Positions 33,819 to 40,924 of a DNA stretch of 59,366 nucleotides are shown here, piece after piece. The notes under the pieces are model-generated. The model saw only the letters and a list, made by a program, of their open reading frames with translations, did no database searches and was not told the origin of the DNA. The stretch comes from Candidatus Lutacidiplasma silvani (GTDB lineage Archaea; Thermoplasmatota; Thermoplasmata; Lutacidiplasmatales; UBA184). The stretch lies in contig JAKIVZ010000002.1 in the NCBI GenBank assembly GCA_022750295.1, positions 144,989 to 204,354 on the forward strand. Direction: 5' to 3'. Each line of letters begins with the position of its first letter. Within the stretch, counting starts at the first letter, position 1. The position numbers and the translations under genes were made by a program.

Positions 33819-34594
33819 GCGCTCCGCTTCCCTCGGCGGGCCCGCGCCTTGGACCGTCGGCGGGCCGGGTCCTCCCCGCGTTCGGGATCCTCGGCTGGCG
33901 ATGGATCAGCCGGAACCCGGCCGCGACGATCGCCCCGATCCTCCTGCCGTTCATCTTCCTGTACTTCCTCCACCTGATCTCGCCCGCGAGCTACTTCCCG
34001 CTCGAAGTCGTCGGCGCGATGCTGTTCACGACCCAGAACATCGGCAATTGGGTCCTCGGCGACTCGGCGACGTGGCGGATCGAGGCGTCGATCCAGGACC
34101 TGTTCGTCGCGTCCCCGATGGGGAAGTTCCGCTACCTGATCGGGATCGCCGTCTCGAACCTCATCCCGGCCGCCCCGGCGCTCGCCGTCCTCGCGGGGAT
34201 CCTCCTCTACGTCGACCCGGCAAGCCGGACGCCGGGACCGTGGTTCGTCCTTCTCGGCGTCCTCGTCGTCCTCTGGGTCCTGTTCAGCGCGATCGGGATC
34301 GCCGTCTCGAGCCGGGTGAAGTCTCAGCGGGAGATCTGGCCGCTTGGCAACCTCGCGTTCACCGTCATTGGCATGCTGACCCCGCTGTACTACCCCCTCT
34401 CGATCCTCCCTGGCCCGTGGCAGGTCGCCTGCCACTTCGTCCCCTCGACGTACGGCGCGCTCCTCGTCCAGGGGGCGTTCGGCTTCACGCCCGCGCCGGA
34501 CCTCGTCCTCGTCGAGTACGGCGGGCTCCTCCTCGTCCTCGCGGTGATCGTGACGTTCGTCGCCCTTCGGCTCTACGTCTGGGGCGAGCGGTGA
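33815..34594 (+). CDS. ABC-2 type transporter permease 2
   Basis: The 259-residue six-helix membrane protein is related to the preceding permease. FFAIGIAVSSRVKSQ-like and EIWPLGNLAFTVIGMLTPL segments correspond to the conserved ABC-2 region. GTG 33815 overlaps the first permease stop. It is the last gene of the exporter operon. The 175 bases after it hold no gene I can support. Confidence 0.86.
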   Translation: MSAPLPSAGPRLGPSAGRVLPAFGILGWRWISRNPAATIAPILLPFIFLYFLHLISPASYFPLEVVGAMLFTTQNIGNWVLGDSATWRIEASIQDLFVASPMGKFRYLIGIAVSNLIPAAPALAVLAGILLYVDPASRTPGPWFVLLGVLVVLWVLFSAIGIAVSSRVKSQREIWPLGNLAFTVIGMLTPLYYPLSILPGPWQVACHFVPSTYGALLVQGAFGFTPAPDLVLVEYGGLLLVLAVIVTFVALRLYVWGER

Positions 34595-34769
34595 GCGGGT
34601 CGGTCGAACGGCAAAGGTTCATCCGTCCCACCGGCATGGAACCGGTGGTGCTCTTCGAAACGACCGAACCGGCGGACGCGCGACTCCGGCGAACGATGCC
34701 GGCCCGGTTACGGGCCTCTTTTCCGCTCCACCCTCCGTTCCGGGAGGGTAGGTAGGAAGCACCGCACCG

Positions 34770-35087
34770 ATGGGGAACAACGAGTTCGACGAGATCCTCT
34801 CCGCCCTCGACCGTGAGACGGCCCGCATCCGGGTCCGTGCGGAGCCCCGTCGGTACAACAAGCCCGCGACCGTCATCTCCGGATTCCCGCCGGGGGTCGA
34901 CCTCGCCGAGACGACCCGGTCGCTGAAGAACCGGCTCGCGACCGGCGGCTCGGTCGTCGACGGCGAGGTGTACCTCCAGGGCGACCACCGACTGCGGATC
35001 CGCGACGAGCTCGCGAAGCTCGGCTTCGACCCCGAGACGGTCGAGGTGTCGAACGCGCAGCTCCCCAAGCGGGGCCGGCGCGGATAG
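34770..35087 (+). CDS. Translation initiation factor eIF1/SUI1 family protein
   Basis: The 105-residue protein contains the SUI1 fold. NKPATVISGFPPGVD is the first strand and loop, LKNRLATGGSVVDGEVYLQGDH the central part, and RDELAKLGFDPETVEV the last helix. In archaea aIF1 promotes start-codon selection on the small ribosomal subunit. The N-terminal 25 residues (NEFDEILSALDRETARIRV) are typical of the archaeal type. It is monocistronic, between the ABC exporter and rhodanese. Confidence 0.92.
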   Translation: MGNNEFDEILSALDRETARIRVRAEPRRYNKPATVISGFPPGVDLAETTRSLKNRLATGGSVVDGEVYLQGDHRLRIRDELAKLGFDPETVEVSNAQLPKRGRRG

Positions 35088-35127
35088 TCCGCGCCAAGGC
35101 GCGAGCTACGCGCATACCCCGCACCAT

Positions 35128-35146
35128 CGGGCGCAAAATGCGCCCG
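35128..35146 (+). repeat. Perfect inverted repeat upstream of the rhodanese gene
   Basis: CGGGCGCA, loop AAA, TGCGCCCG: an 8-base-pair perfect hairpin immediately upstream of the TATA box at 35155. It could be an operator, or end the eIF1 transcript. No T-run follows on either strand. Confidence 0.6.
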
Positions 35147-35154
35147 CCGCTCGG

Positions 35155-35163
35155 GATATATCG
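35155..35163 (+). promoter_or_regulatory. TATA box of the rhodanese gene
   Basis: GATATATCG, one of the clearest TATA boxes in the window, is centred about 37 bases before ATG 35196, so a leader of about 10 bases is expected. Confidence 0.6.
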
Positions 35164-35195
35164 CGCGTCGCTCCGGACCGGCCGAGGGCCGCACC

Positions 35196-36053
35196 ATGAG
35201 CTCGTATGCACACCCCGAAACGCTCGTCGAGACCGCCTGGGTCGCCGACCACCTCCACGACCCGAAGGTCCGGGTCGCCGAGGTCGACTACGACCCGTCG
35301 GCGAACTACCACCTCGGCCACGTCCCGGGGTCGGTCCTCATCGACTGGAAGGCCGACATCAACGACCCGGTCGCCCGCGACCTCCTCTCCGCCGAGGCGC
35401 TCGGGAACCTGTACCACCGGACCGGCGTGAACGCCGACAGCACGCTCGTCCTCTACGGGGACTTCAACAACTGGTTCGCCGCGTTCGCGTTCTGGGTCCT
35501 GAAGTACTACGGGTTCCCCGACGTCCGGATCATGAACGGCGGTCGCAAGAAGTGGATCGCCGAGGACCGGCCGCTGACGAAGGACGTCCCCACCGTCGCC
35601 CCCGGGACCGCGAAGGCCCACCCGGCGAACGAGAAGCTCCGGGCGTACTACCCCACCCTCCTCCCGCAGCTCGCCGAGGTGAAGGCCGGCTCGCTGGGCC
35701 TCGTCGACGTTCGGGGCCCGAAGGAGTTCTCCGGCGAGGTCACGGCGCCGCCCGAGTACCCCAACGAGCACGCCCAGCGGGGCGGCCACATCCCCGGCGC
35801 CGCGAACATCCCGTGGGCCCAGGCCGTCAATGAAGATGGGACGTTCAAGAGCTTCGCCGACCTCCAGCAGCTCTACCAGTCGAAGGGGATCGTCCCGTCG
35901 AAGCCGGTCGTCACGTACTGCCGGATCGGCGAGCGGTCGAGCCACACCTGGTTCGTCCTGACCTACCTCCTCGGGTACCCCGACGTCCGCAACTACGACG
36001 GGTCGTGGACCGAGTGGGGAAACCAGGTCCGCAGCCCGATCGAGAAGCCCTAG
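35196..36053 (+). CDS. Two-domain rhodanese (thiosulfate sulfurtransferase-like)
   Basis: The 285-residue protein has tandem rhodanese domains. The N-terminal domain (about 1-140) has VAEVDYDPSANYHLGHVPG and lacks a catalytic Cys. The C-terminal domain (about 150-285) has LGLVDVRGPKEFSGE, GHIPGAANIPW and the active loop TYCRIGERSSHTW with the persulfide-forming Cys. It resembles CysA-type thiosulfate sulfurtransferases. The stop shares a palindromic CTAG with the convergent H-protein/TusA fusion gene, whose domains also belong to sulfur relay. A shared pathway is an inference. Confidence 0.93.
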   Translation: MSSYAHPETLVETAWVADHLHDPKVRVAEVDYDPSANYHLGHVPGSVLIDWKADINDPVARDLLSAEALGNLYHRTGVNADSTLVLYGDFNNWFAAFAFWVLKYYGFPDVRIMNGGRKKWIAEDRPLTKDVPTVAPGTAKAHPANEKLRAYYPTLLPQLAEVKAGSLGLVDVRGPKEFSGEVTAPPEYPNEHAQRGGHIPGAANIPWAQAVNEDGTFKSFADLQQLYQSKGIVPSKPVVTYCRIGERSSHTWFVLTYLLGYPDVRNYDGSWTEWGNQVRSPIEKP

Positions 36054-36760
36054 GGGCCCTCGGGCGGCGGGATCCGCCGCCGCCGCGGGGTGGGCACGGC
36101 GATCTTCCGAACGAGGAAGTGGCGGAGGTGGTCGTCCGCCCAGGCGTGCAGGACGGGGTACCCGCTTCGGTCCGACCACCGGACCATCTCGATCGGCGCG
36201 GTCGCGTCATCGGTGACCAGGTGGACGACGTCGTCGACCGGGAGCTGGGCGAGTTCCTCGTCGAGCCGGACGAGGATCGCCTGGCACTCGGCGCCGATCT
36301 CGAACATCTCGACGTCGGGAGCGGCCGGGAGGCAGTGGATCCGCATCTCGCGGACCTTCTGGCGAACCCCCTCGGCCACGGAAGCGGCGCCGGCGAGCGA
36401 GGCGACCGCGCCCCGCCCCTCGGGCCGGACCCGGACGACCCATCCCTCGGCGTACGGGGCGTCGTTGAGGAGCTTCGGCCGCTGGGGGAGGGCGTCGTTC
36501 CGGGCCACGATCGTCGCCGCGAACGGGAGCCGCACCGCCCCCGTGAATCGGACGCTCTCGACGGTGGCCACGCTCCGCCCGCGCGGCTGGGGTCCCTCGA
36601 GGTCCCGGAACGTGACCGCCGTGAACTTGCCGGCGAACGAGACGATGGGGGCCATCAGGCCGATGGCGACGGTCCCGGACGCGGGCTCGTCGCGCGCCCA
36701 GACGTCGGCCTCGAGGTCGTACCCCCGGTCGTCCGGGATCGGGCAGCCGTCGACGTCCAT
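36050..36760 (-). CDS. Fusion of a lysine-less glycine cleavage H-like domain and a TusA-like domain
   Basis: The 236-residue protein has an N-terminal GcvH/lipoyl-like domain (about 12-115). SVATVESVRFTGAV and NDAPYAEGWVVRVRPEG match the H-protein ESVKA and EPYAGGW regions, but the lipoyl-bearing Lys is Arg71. After a linker, residues about 150-220 resemble TusA/SirA: FEIGAECQAILVRLDEEL keeps the Cys (Cys159) but loses the CPxP prolines, and LVTDDATAPIEMVRW and FLVRK complete the fold. A sulfur-carrier or assembly role is inferred. It converges with the rhodanese gene. A TATA-like element (36780-36789) lies 25 bases upstream. Confidence 0.75.
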   Translation of the reverse strand: MDVDGCPIPDDRGYDLEADVWARDEPASGTVAIGLMAPIVSFAGKFTAVTFRDLEGPQPRGRSVATVESVRFTGAVRLPFAATIVARNDALPQRPKLLNDAPYAEGWVVRVRPEGRGAVASLAGAASVAEGVRQKVREMRIHCLPAAPDVEMFEIGAECQAILVRLDEELAQLPVDDVVHLVTDDATAPIEMVRWSDRSGYPVLHAWADDHLRHFLVRKIAVPTPRRRRIPPPEGP

Positions 36761-36779
36761 CGGCGCGGGACCCCGGCGA

Positions 36780-36789
36780 CGGATTTACC
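36780..36789 (-). promoter_or_regulatory. TATA-like box for the H-like/TusA-like fusion gene
   Basis: GGTAAATCCG on the minus strand lies about 25 bases upstream of ATG 36760. It is divergent from the box at 36816. Confidence 0.5.
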
Positions 36790-36815
36790 CGTTCGCCCGG
36801 TCCGGACCGCATCAG

Positions 36816-36824
36816 CTTTTATTG
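36816..36824 (+). promoter_or_regulatory. TATA box of the small Cys-rich protein gene
   Basis: CTTTTATTG lies about 30 bases before ATG 36850, supporting expression of the short gene. Confidence 0.5.
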
Positions 36825-36849
36825 CCCCCGGGGACGTCGCACCCCTCCC

Positions 36850-37038
36850 ATGGTCGGGCGCACCGTCGAGGTCGAGATGGCGGCCGGGGGCGCTCACCGA
36901 TGCCGGTGCGGCCACTACCCCTCGACGCACATGCGGGTCGTCCCGGCGACGGGGAGCGCCGCGGGGTCGTTCCGCCTCGAGCCGAGCGGGTCGTGCCGGG
37001 TGTGCGGCGACTCCGCGTGCCGACGGTACCTTCCCTGA
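36850..37038 (+). CDS. Small Cys-rich (zinc-ribbon-like) protein
   Basis: The 62-residue protein has two Cys clusters, HRCRCGHYPSTHM (with nearby His) and CRVCGDSAC, that could bind one zinc or a metal cluster. A TATA box 30 bases upstream and the non-random Cys spacing argue that it is a real gene. It diverges from the H-like/TusA-like fusion gene, with back-to-back TATA boxes. I do not recognise a named family, and function is unknown. Confidence 0.65.
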   Translation: MVGRTVEVEMAAGGAHRCRCGHYPSTHMRVVPATGSAAGSFRLEPSGSCRVCGDSACRRYLP

Positions 37039-37086
37039 CGGACCGACCCCCCAAGGCGGATGAGGGGCTCTCGTCGTCCTAGGGGG

Positions 37087-38823
37087 ATGCGGGCGCTCCC
37101 CCCGTCGGTCGCGCTCGGCGTGGTCGCAATCGTCGTCGCCCTCGCCGCCGTTCCGGTCGCGGGAGTCGGGGGTTTGAGCCCCGCGCACCCGCCGGTCCGA
37201 ACCCTGCCGTCCCTCCGAACGTTCGCGCGGGATGCGGTCGCCGATTCGGTCGCGGGCCGTCCGCTCCTCGACCCCGCCTCCGGTGGCGCCTCGACTCGCA
37301 TGCTCGTCACGACCGCCGACCCCGGAGTCGTCCCGAACAACGGGATCGCGACGAACCTGACGGCGTTCCCGGCGCTGACGTACCCCGCGAACTCGTCGTT
37401 CCAGACGGGGGCGGAGGAGGTGATCGGGTCGTATGAGGCGGTGTTCGGGATCTTCACGAACACCCACATGGACCCGACGGCGTTCTTCGCGGTCTTCTCC
37501 AACAGCTCCGACGTCGAGGTCCAGATCCTGTACTGGGTCGGGCTCCCCATCAGCAGCGGGTACCCGTACAACTTCCAGCTCGTCGACACGACCGGCACGA
37601 CGTGGACCCTGACGGTGAACGGGCTCCTCTTCGGCAACGAGTCGGACGCCAGCTTCGACTTCGGGGCTTCGACGGCCACGTGGTCGGGAGGGATCGGCTT
37701 CTCGGAGCTCGCGATCTACGACTCAACGACGACCGTTCCCACCTCGTTCGTCGCGACGACGGCGCTCGCCGTCGACCGGCCCGGGGCCGGGTGGTACCTC
37801 CCGGTCAACGGGACCGCGAACTACTCGGGACCGTCGGCCGCGGCGTACGGGATCCAGGGCCGGACGCAGCTCGCCGGGTTCGCCCCGGGCGAGGTCGCCT
37901 CGGGGACCTCGCTCGCGGCGGTCCGCTCCTCGGAGACCCTGTGGACCACCGGCCCGGTCCCGGTCGAGGTCGGCGTCAACCTCTCCGCGCGTACGGCCCC
38001 CGGGCTCGGGTTCGTGAACGTCGAAGTGAACGTCTCCACCCCCTCCGCGACGCCGCTCGGCACCGTCCCGGTGTACATCGGCGATTCCCTCGGGGGGAAT
38101 GCGACGCCCTCGACCGTGTACACCGAGCTCGACGGCGCCGCGGGGACGATCTTGACCCTGCCGAACGAAAGCGTCGCGGTCGGACTGACCGTGCGAGCGA
38201 CCGTCACGATCCTCGGATTCGTCGGGTCGAACTCCACGGCCCTGACCATCGAACCGTCCGTCCAGGTGATTGTCACCTCCTCCGCGCCGAACCTGACCCT
38301 CCCGCCGGGCACGAACGGGACCGAATCGTTCGAGACCCACACCAACACGGGCCAGCCGTTCCCCGGCGTCGCGCTCGCTCTCAGCGCCACGGTGGTGGTG
38401 GCGGGCTCGGCCGGGAGCGTCTCCGTCCTCCCCGATCCGAGCTCTGGGACCACCGACGGGAACGGAACGCTGACCGTCCGGATGCAGGCTCCCTCGGTGG
38501 CGGGCGACTACGCGGTCGTCGCCGTCGTCAGCGATTACGGAGTGTGGGGGCAGACGACGGTCCACGTGACCGTCCGGACCCCGCCGCCGACGTTCTGGCA
38601 GTCGTATGGAACCCGGGAGATCGTTCCCGCGATCGGGGTGGGGGCGGGGATCGTCGTGGTGGTCGCGCTCGTCGTCGCGGTTCGGAGGCGCCGGGGACCC
38701 CGGCAGGGCCTCCCGGAGATGGACCTCCGCAAGCTCCGGGAACAGGGCGGGGACTCGGGGCCGGGCGCGGCGCCGTCGGTCCCGCCGGTCAGCCGTACGC
38801 CGCCCGGATCAGATACTCCTTGA
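37087..38823 (+). CDS. Exported surface protein with C-terminal membrane anchor
   Basis: The 578-residue protein starts with a signal peptide (MRALPPSVALGVVAIVVAL, then AAVPVAG). Its large extracellular part, rich in Thr, Ser, Gly and N-glycosylation sequons, has beta-sandwich-like strands. One C-terminal membrane helix (IVPAIGVGAGIVVVVALVV) leads into a basic, Pro-rich cytoplasmic tail. ATG 37060 is a possible earlier start, but it places nine charged residues before the signal. No enzyme motif is visible. The end overlaps the convergent SRPBCC gene by 35 bases. The layout matches two other proteins in this window. Confidence 0.78.
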   Translation: MRALPPSVALGVVAIVVALAAVPVAGVGGLSPAHPPVRTLPSLRTFARDAVADSVAGRPLLDPASGGASTRMLVTTADPGVVPNNGIATNLTAFPALTYPANSSFQTGAEEVIGSYEAVFGIFTNTHMDPTAFFAVFSNSSDVEVQILYWVGLPISSGYPYNFQLVDTTGTTWTLTVNGLLFGNESDASFDFGASTATWSGGIGFSELAIYDSTTTVPTSFVATTALAVDRPGAGWYLPVNGTANYSGPSAAAYGIQGRTQLAGFAPGEVASGTSLAAVRSSETLWTTGPVPVEVGVNLSARTAPGLGFVNVEVNVSTPSATPLGTVPVYIGDSLGGNATPSTVYTELDGAAGTILTLPNESVAVGLTVRATVTILGFVGSNSTALTIEPSVQVIVTSSAPNLTLPPGTNGTESFETHTNTGQPFPGVALALSATVVVAGSAGSVSVLPDPSSGTTDGNGTLTVRMQAPSVAGDYAVVAVVSDYGVWGQTTVHVTVRTPPPTFWQSYGTREIVPAIGVGAGIVVVVALVVAVRRRRGPRQGLPEMDLRKLREQGGDSGPGAAPSVPPVSRTPPGSDTP

Positions 38824-39241
38824 ACTGGTGGAGCCGCTCGTCCCACAGGTGGAAGTGGAACGACCGGGCCTCCTCGCCCGGTACGGTCGACGGCCAGCCG
38901 GAGTGTTCTAGCGTCACGTCGATCCCCTCGGGCGAGTCCTGGAGCCGGATGTACACGACGCTCGGCCCCGACCCGATCCCGTCGGCGTAGATGGGGGGCG
39001 GATGCCACGTGAACCCGATGTCGGTGTCGGCGGTGAAGTGGGTCACGCGGCCATGGCTGGCGAACGCGAGCGGCTCGGTGAACTCGAGCTCGTACGGGCC
39101 ATCGACCTTCGCCTCGATCCGGGCCACGGGCGCGAGCCACTCCCGGACCTTCGCGGGGTCCGCGAACGCGGCGAACACCATCGGCTGGGGGAGGGGGACC
39201 GTGACCTGGATCAGGATCGGGTCGAGCAGCTCGTCGGCCAC
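38789..39241 (-). CDS. SRPBCC (START/AHSA1-like) domain protein
   Basis: The 150-residue protein has the AHSA1-like SRPBCC fold: VTVPLPQPMVFAAFADPAK, VREWLAPVARIEAKVDG, YELEFTEPL, then late GIDVTLEHSGWP and FKEYLIRA. Such domains bind hydrophobic ligands or stimulate Hsp90-like ATPases; here the ligand is unknown. GTG 39241 is chosen because a TATA-like CCTATAGCC lies 25 bases upstream. The gene converges on the exported protein at 37087. Confidence 0.85.
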   Translation of the reverse strand: MADELLDPILIQVTVPLPQPMVFAAFADPAKVREWLAPVARIEAKVDGPYELEFTEPLAFASHGRVTHFTADTDIGFTWHPPPIYADGIGSGPSVVYIRLQDSPEGIDVTLEHSGWPSTVPGEEARSFHFHLWDERLHQFKEYLIRAAYG

Positions 39242-39261
39242 GGCGGGGAGCGAGCGGGGCG

Positions 39262-39270
39262 GGCTATAGG
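39262..39270 (-). promoter_or_regulatory. TATA box of the SRPBCC gene
   Basis: CCTATAGCC on the minus strand, about 25 bases before GTG 39241. This spacing decides the start. Confidence 0.55.
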
Positions 39271-39294
39271 AGTTTTCCCCCGGCGGCCGCCCCG

Positions 39295-39906
39295 CTAGAC
39301 GTACTGGGTGCAGGCGTAACAGTACGAACGTCCGTACTGCGGGATGTACGTCGCCATCCGGCCGCATCGGGGGCACGTCGAGGGGAGCGACGCCGACGGC
39401 CCCGGAGCGTAGGCGACGCCCCCGGTGGTGGGAGAACCGGGGCGGCCGTAGACCGGGCTCGGGGCGTAGGCGAACGCCGGAGTGGGGGCTCCGGCCCACC
39501 CGCCCTGCGGGCCGGACTCGGCCTGCGCTTGCCCGATCTTCCAGTAGGCGAGGAGGTAGAGCAAGCCGACGAGGATCACGCCGAAGAAGATTCCCACGAT
39601 CCCGAGGAGGAGCGTCGGCCCCCGGGCCGCCGCGAAGTTGCCGTCCCGGGTCGGCGCGTACGCGTACCGGTACGCGACGTAGAGCACCAGGATCGGGGCG
39701 ATCGTCGCGATCGCGCTGAGGGCGAGGATGGCGACGCCGAACGAGCCGACGAACAGGAAGAGGCTCCCGGCGACGATGCCGAGAAGGCCGACGACGATGT
39801 AGATCAGGCTGAGCAACAGCTGCAGCACGAACGCGACGAGGAGGAGCGTTTTCGCGGTCCCCTGCGACGGGGGGGCGGGACGATACCCGCCGGCCGGGCC
39901 GTACAT
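39295..39906 (-). CDS. Four-helix membrane protein with C-terminal zinc ribbon
   Basis: The 203-residue protein has a short Pro/Gly N-terminus and four hydrophobic helices (for example TLLLVAFVLQLLLSLIYIVVG and LLLGIVGIFFGVILVGLLY). An Ala/Pro/Tyr-rich linker follows, and then a C-terminal zinc-ribbon motif CPRCGRMATYIPQYGRSYC with a second pair ending YACTQYV. The helices lack transport signatures. Zinc-ribbon membrane proteins of this size are common and uncharacterised in archaea. It is divergent from the methyltransferase at 40020. Confidence 0.72.
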   Translation of the reverse strand: MYGPAGGYRPAPPSQGTAKTLLLVAFVLQLLLSLIYIVVGLLGIVAGSLFLFVGSFGVAILALSAIATIAPILVLYVAYRYAYAPTRDGNFAAARGPTLLLGIVGIFFGVILVGLLYLLAYWKIGQAQAESGPQGGWAGAPTPAFAYAPSPVYGRPGSPTTGGVAYAPGPSASLPSTCPRCGRMATYIPQYGRSYCYACTQYV

Positions 39907-40019
39907 CGACGGCCGGAACGTCGGCCCCGCGTAGTTGAACCCTTCGACGCGGGACCGGGTCGTCGGGGCCCCCGTTCAACGCTTAGATAGCCACCGAGGT
40001 ACGCCCGGCGGGGCCGGTC

Positions 40020-40823
40020 GTGGACGAGGTCGAGCGCGCGTCGGAGGCGCTCCCCGCCTTCTGGAACGCGGCCGCGCTTCCGCCCGAGCGCCGGGCGTAC
40101 GCGGAATTCCAGGCCCGCCGGTATCCGTCGATCGTCCGGTTTCTGCGGGACTCGCCTCCGCGCCCCGGGACCCGGACCCTCGACCTGGGCGGTGGGATCG
40201 GCTCGCTGGCGGTGGCGCTCCACGCGGCGTTCGGCGGGTCGTACGACGCCGCCGATTTTCTGCCGGTGAACGACGTCGTCCGGTCCGCGCAGGTCGCGGC
40301 CGGGGTCGAGCGGAACTTCCGGTGCGACCTCACGACCCGGCCGGCCCTCGAGGCGATCCCGCGCGATTACCAGCTGATCCTGTTCGTGGAGGTCCTGGAG
40401 CATCTCCTCGTCAACCCGCTCCTTCTCTTCCGGGAACTCCGAGACCATCTCGCCCCCGGGGGCCGACTCTTCCTCACGACCCCGAACGTGGCGCGACTCG
40501 GGAACCGGTACCGGCTGCTCCTCGGTCGGTCGATCCAGGAACGGGGCCGGTACCCCCGGGACGGGACGGGGGTCTACGGCCACGTGGTCGAGTACACCCG
40601 CTCCGAGCTCGACCGACTTCTCGCCTACGAGCGATTCCGACCGGTTCGCGCCCGGATCGTCCAGCAGCGGCCGACGTCGACCGTCGGAGCGGTCAAGCGG
40701 TTCGGCGTTGCGGTCCTGAACCGGCCGCTCTGGCGCCGGTGGGAACTCGGCGACGACATCCTCGCATTGTACGCCCGAAGCGAGGAGCCGGTGGTGCCGG
40801 GCGACCCCCCGTCGATGATCTGA
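40020..40823 (+). CDS. Class I SAM-dependent methyltransferase
   Basis: The 267-residue methyltransferase has motif I TLDLGGGIGSLAVAL, an acidic post-motif and LILFVEVLEHLLVNP, followed by LAPGGRLFLTTPN. The last pattern is typical of UbiE/UbiG-like or glycan-modifying methyltransferases. The substrate is unknown. GTG 40020 follows a TATA-like TTAGATAG near 39984. The next gene is a large surface protein, 101 bases on. Confidence 0.85.
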   Translation: MDEVERASEALPAFWNAAALPPERRAYAEFQARRYPSIVRFLRDSPPRPGTRTLDLGGGIGSLAVALHAAFGGSYDAADFLPVNDVVRSAQVAAGVERNFRCDLTTRPALEAIPRDYQLILFVEVLEHLLVNPLLLFRELRDHLAPGGRLFLTTPNVARLGNRYRLLLGRSIQERGRYPRDGTGVYGHVVEYTRSELDRLLAYERFRPVRARIVQQRPTSTVGAVKRFGVAVLNRPLWRRWELGDDILALYARSEEPVVPGDPPSMI

Positions 40824-40924
40824 GTCGAGGTCGTACCGCCGTCGCTCGTCGTCCGGGAGCGCCGGCCGCCCAGTTCGCGCCGACCGAACCCTTCAAGAGA
40901 GGGAAGCCGGCGTCCTTTCGCCCG

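Noticed and set aside
34636-34755. A 40-codon frame between the ABC exporter and eIF1 genes
   Set aside because: No ribosome binding site, no TATA box at the right distance and no motif; not supportable as a gene.
37060-37086. ATG 37060 as the start of the 578-residue surface protein
   Set aside because: It adds nine residues rich in Arg before a good signal peptide; ATG 37087 gives a normal signal sequence, though the upstream start is not excluded.
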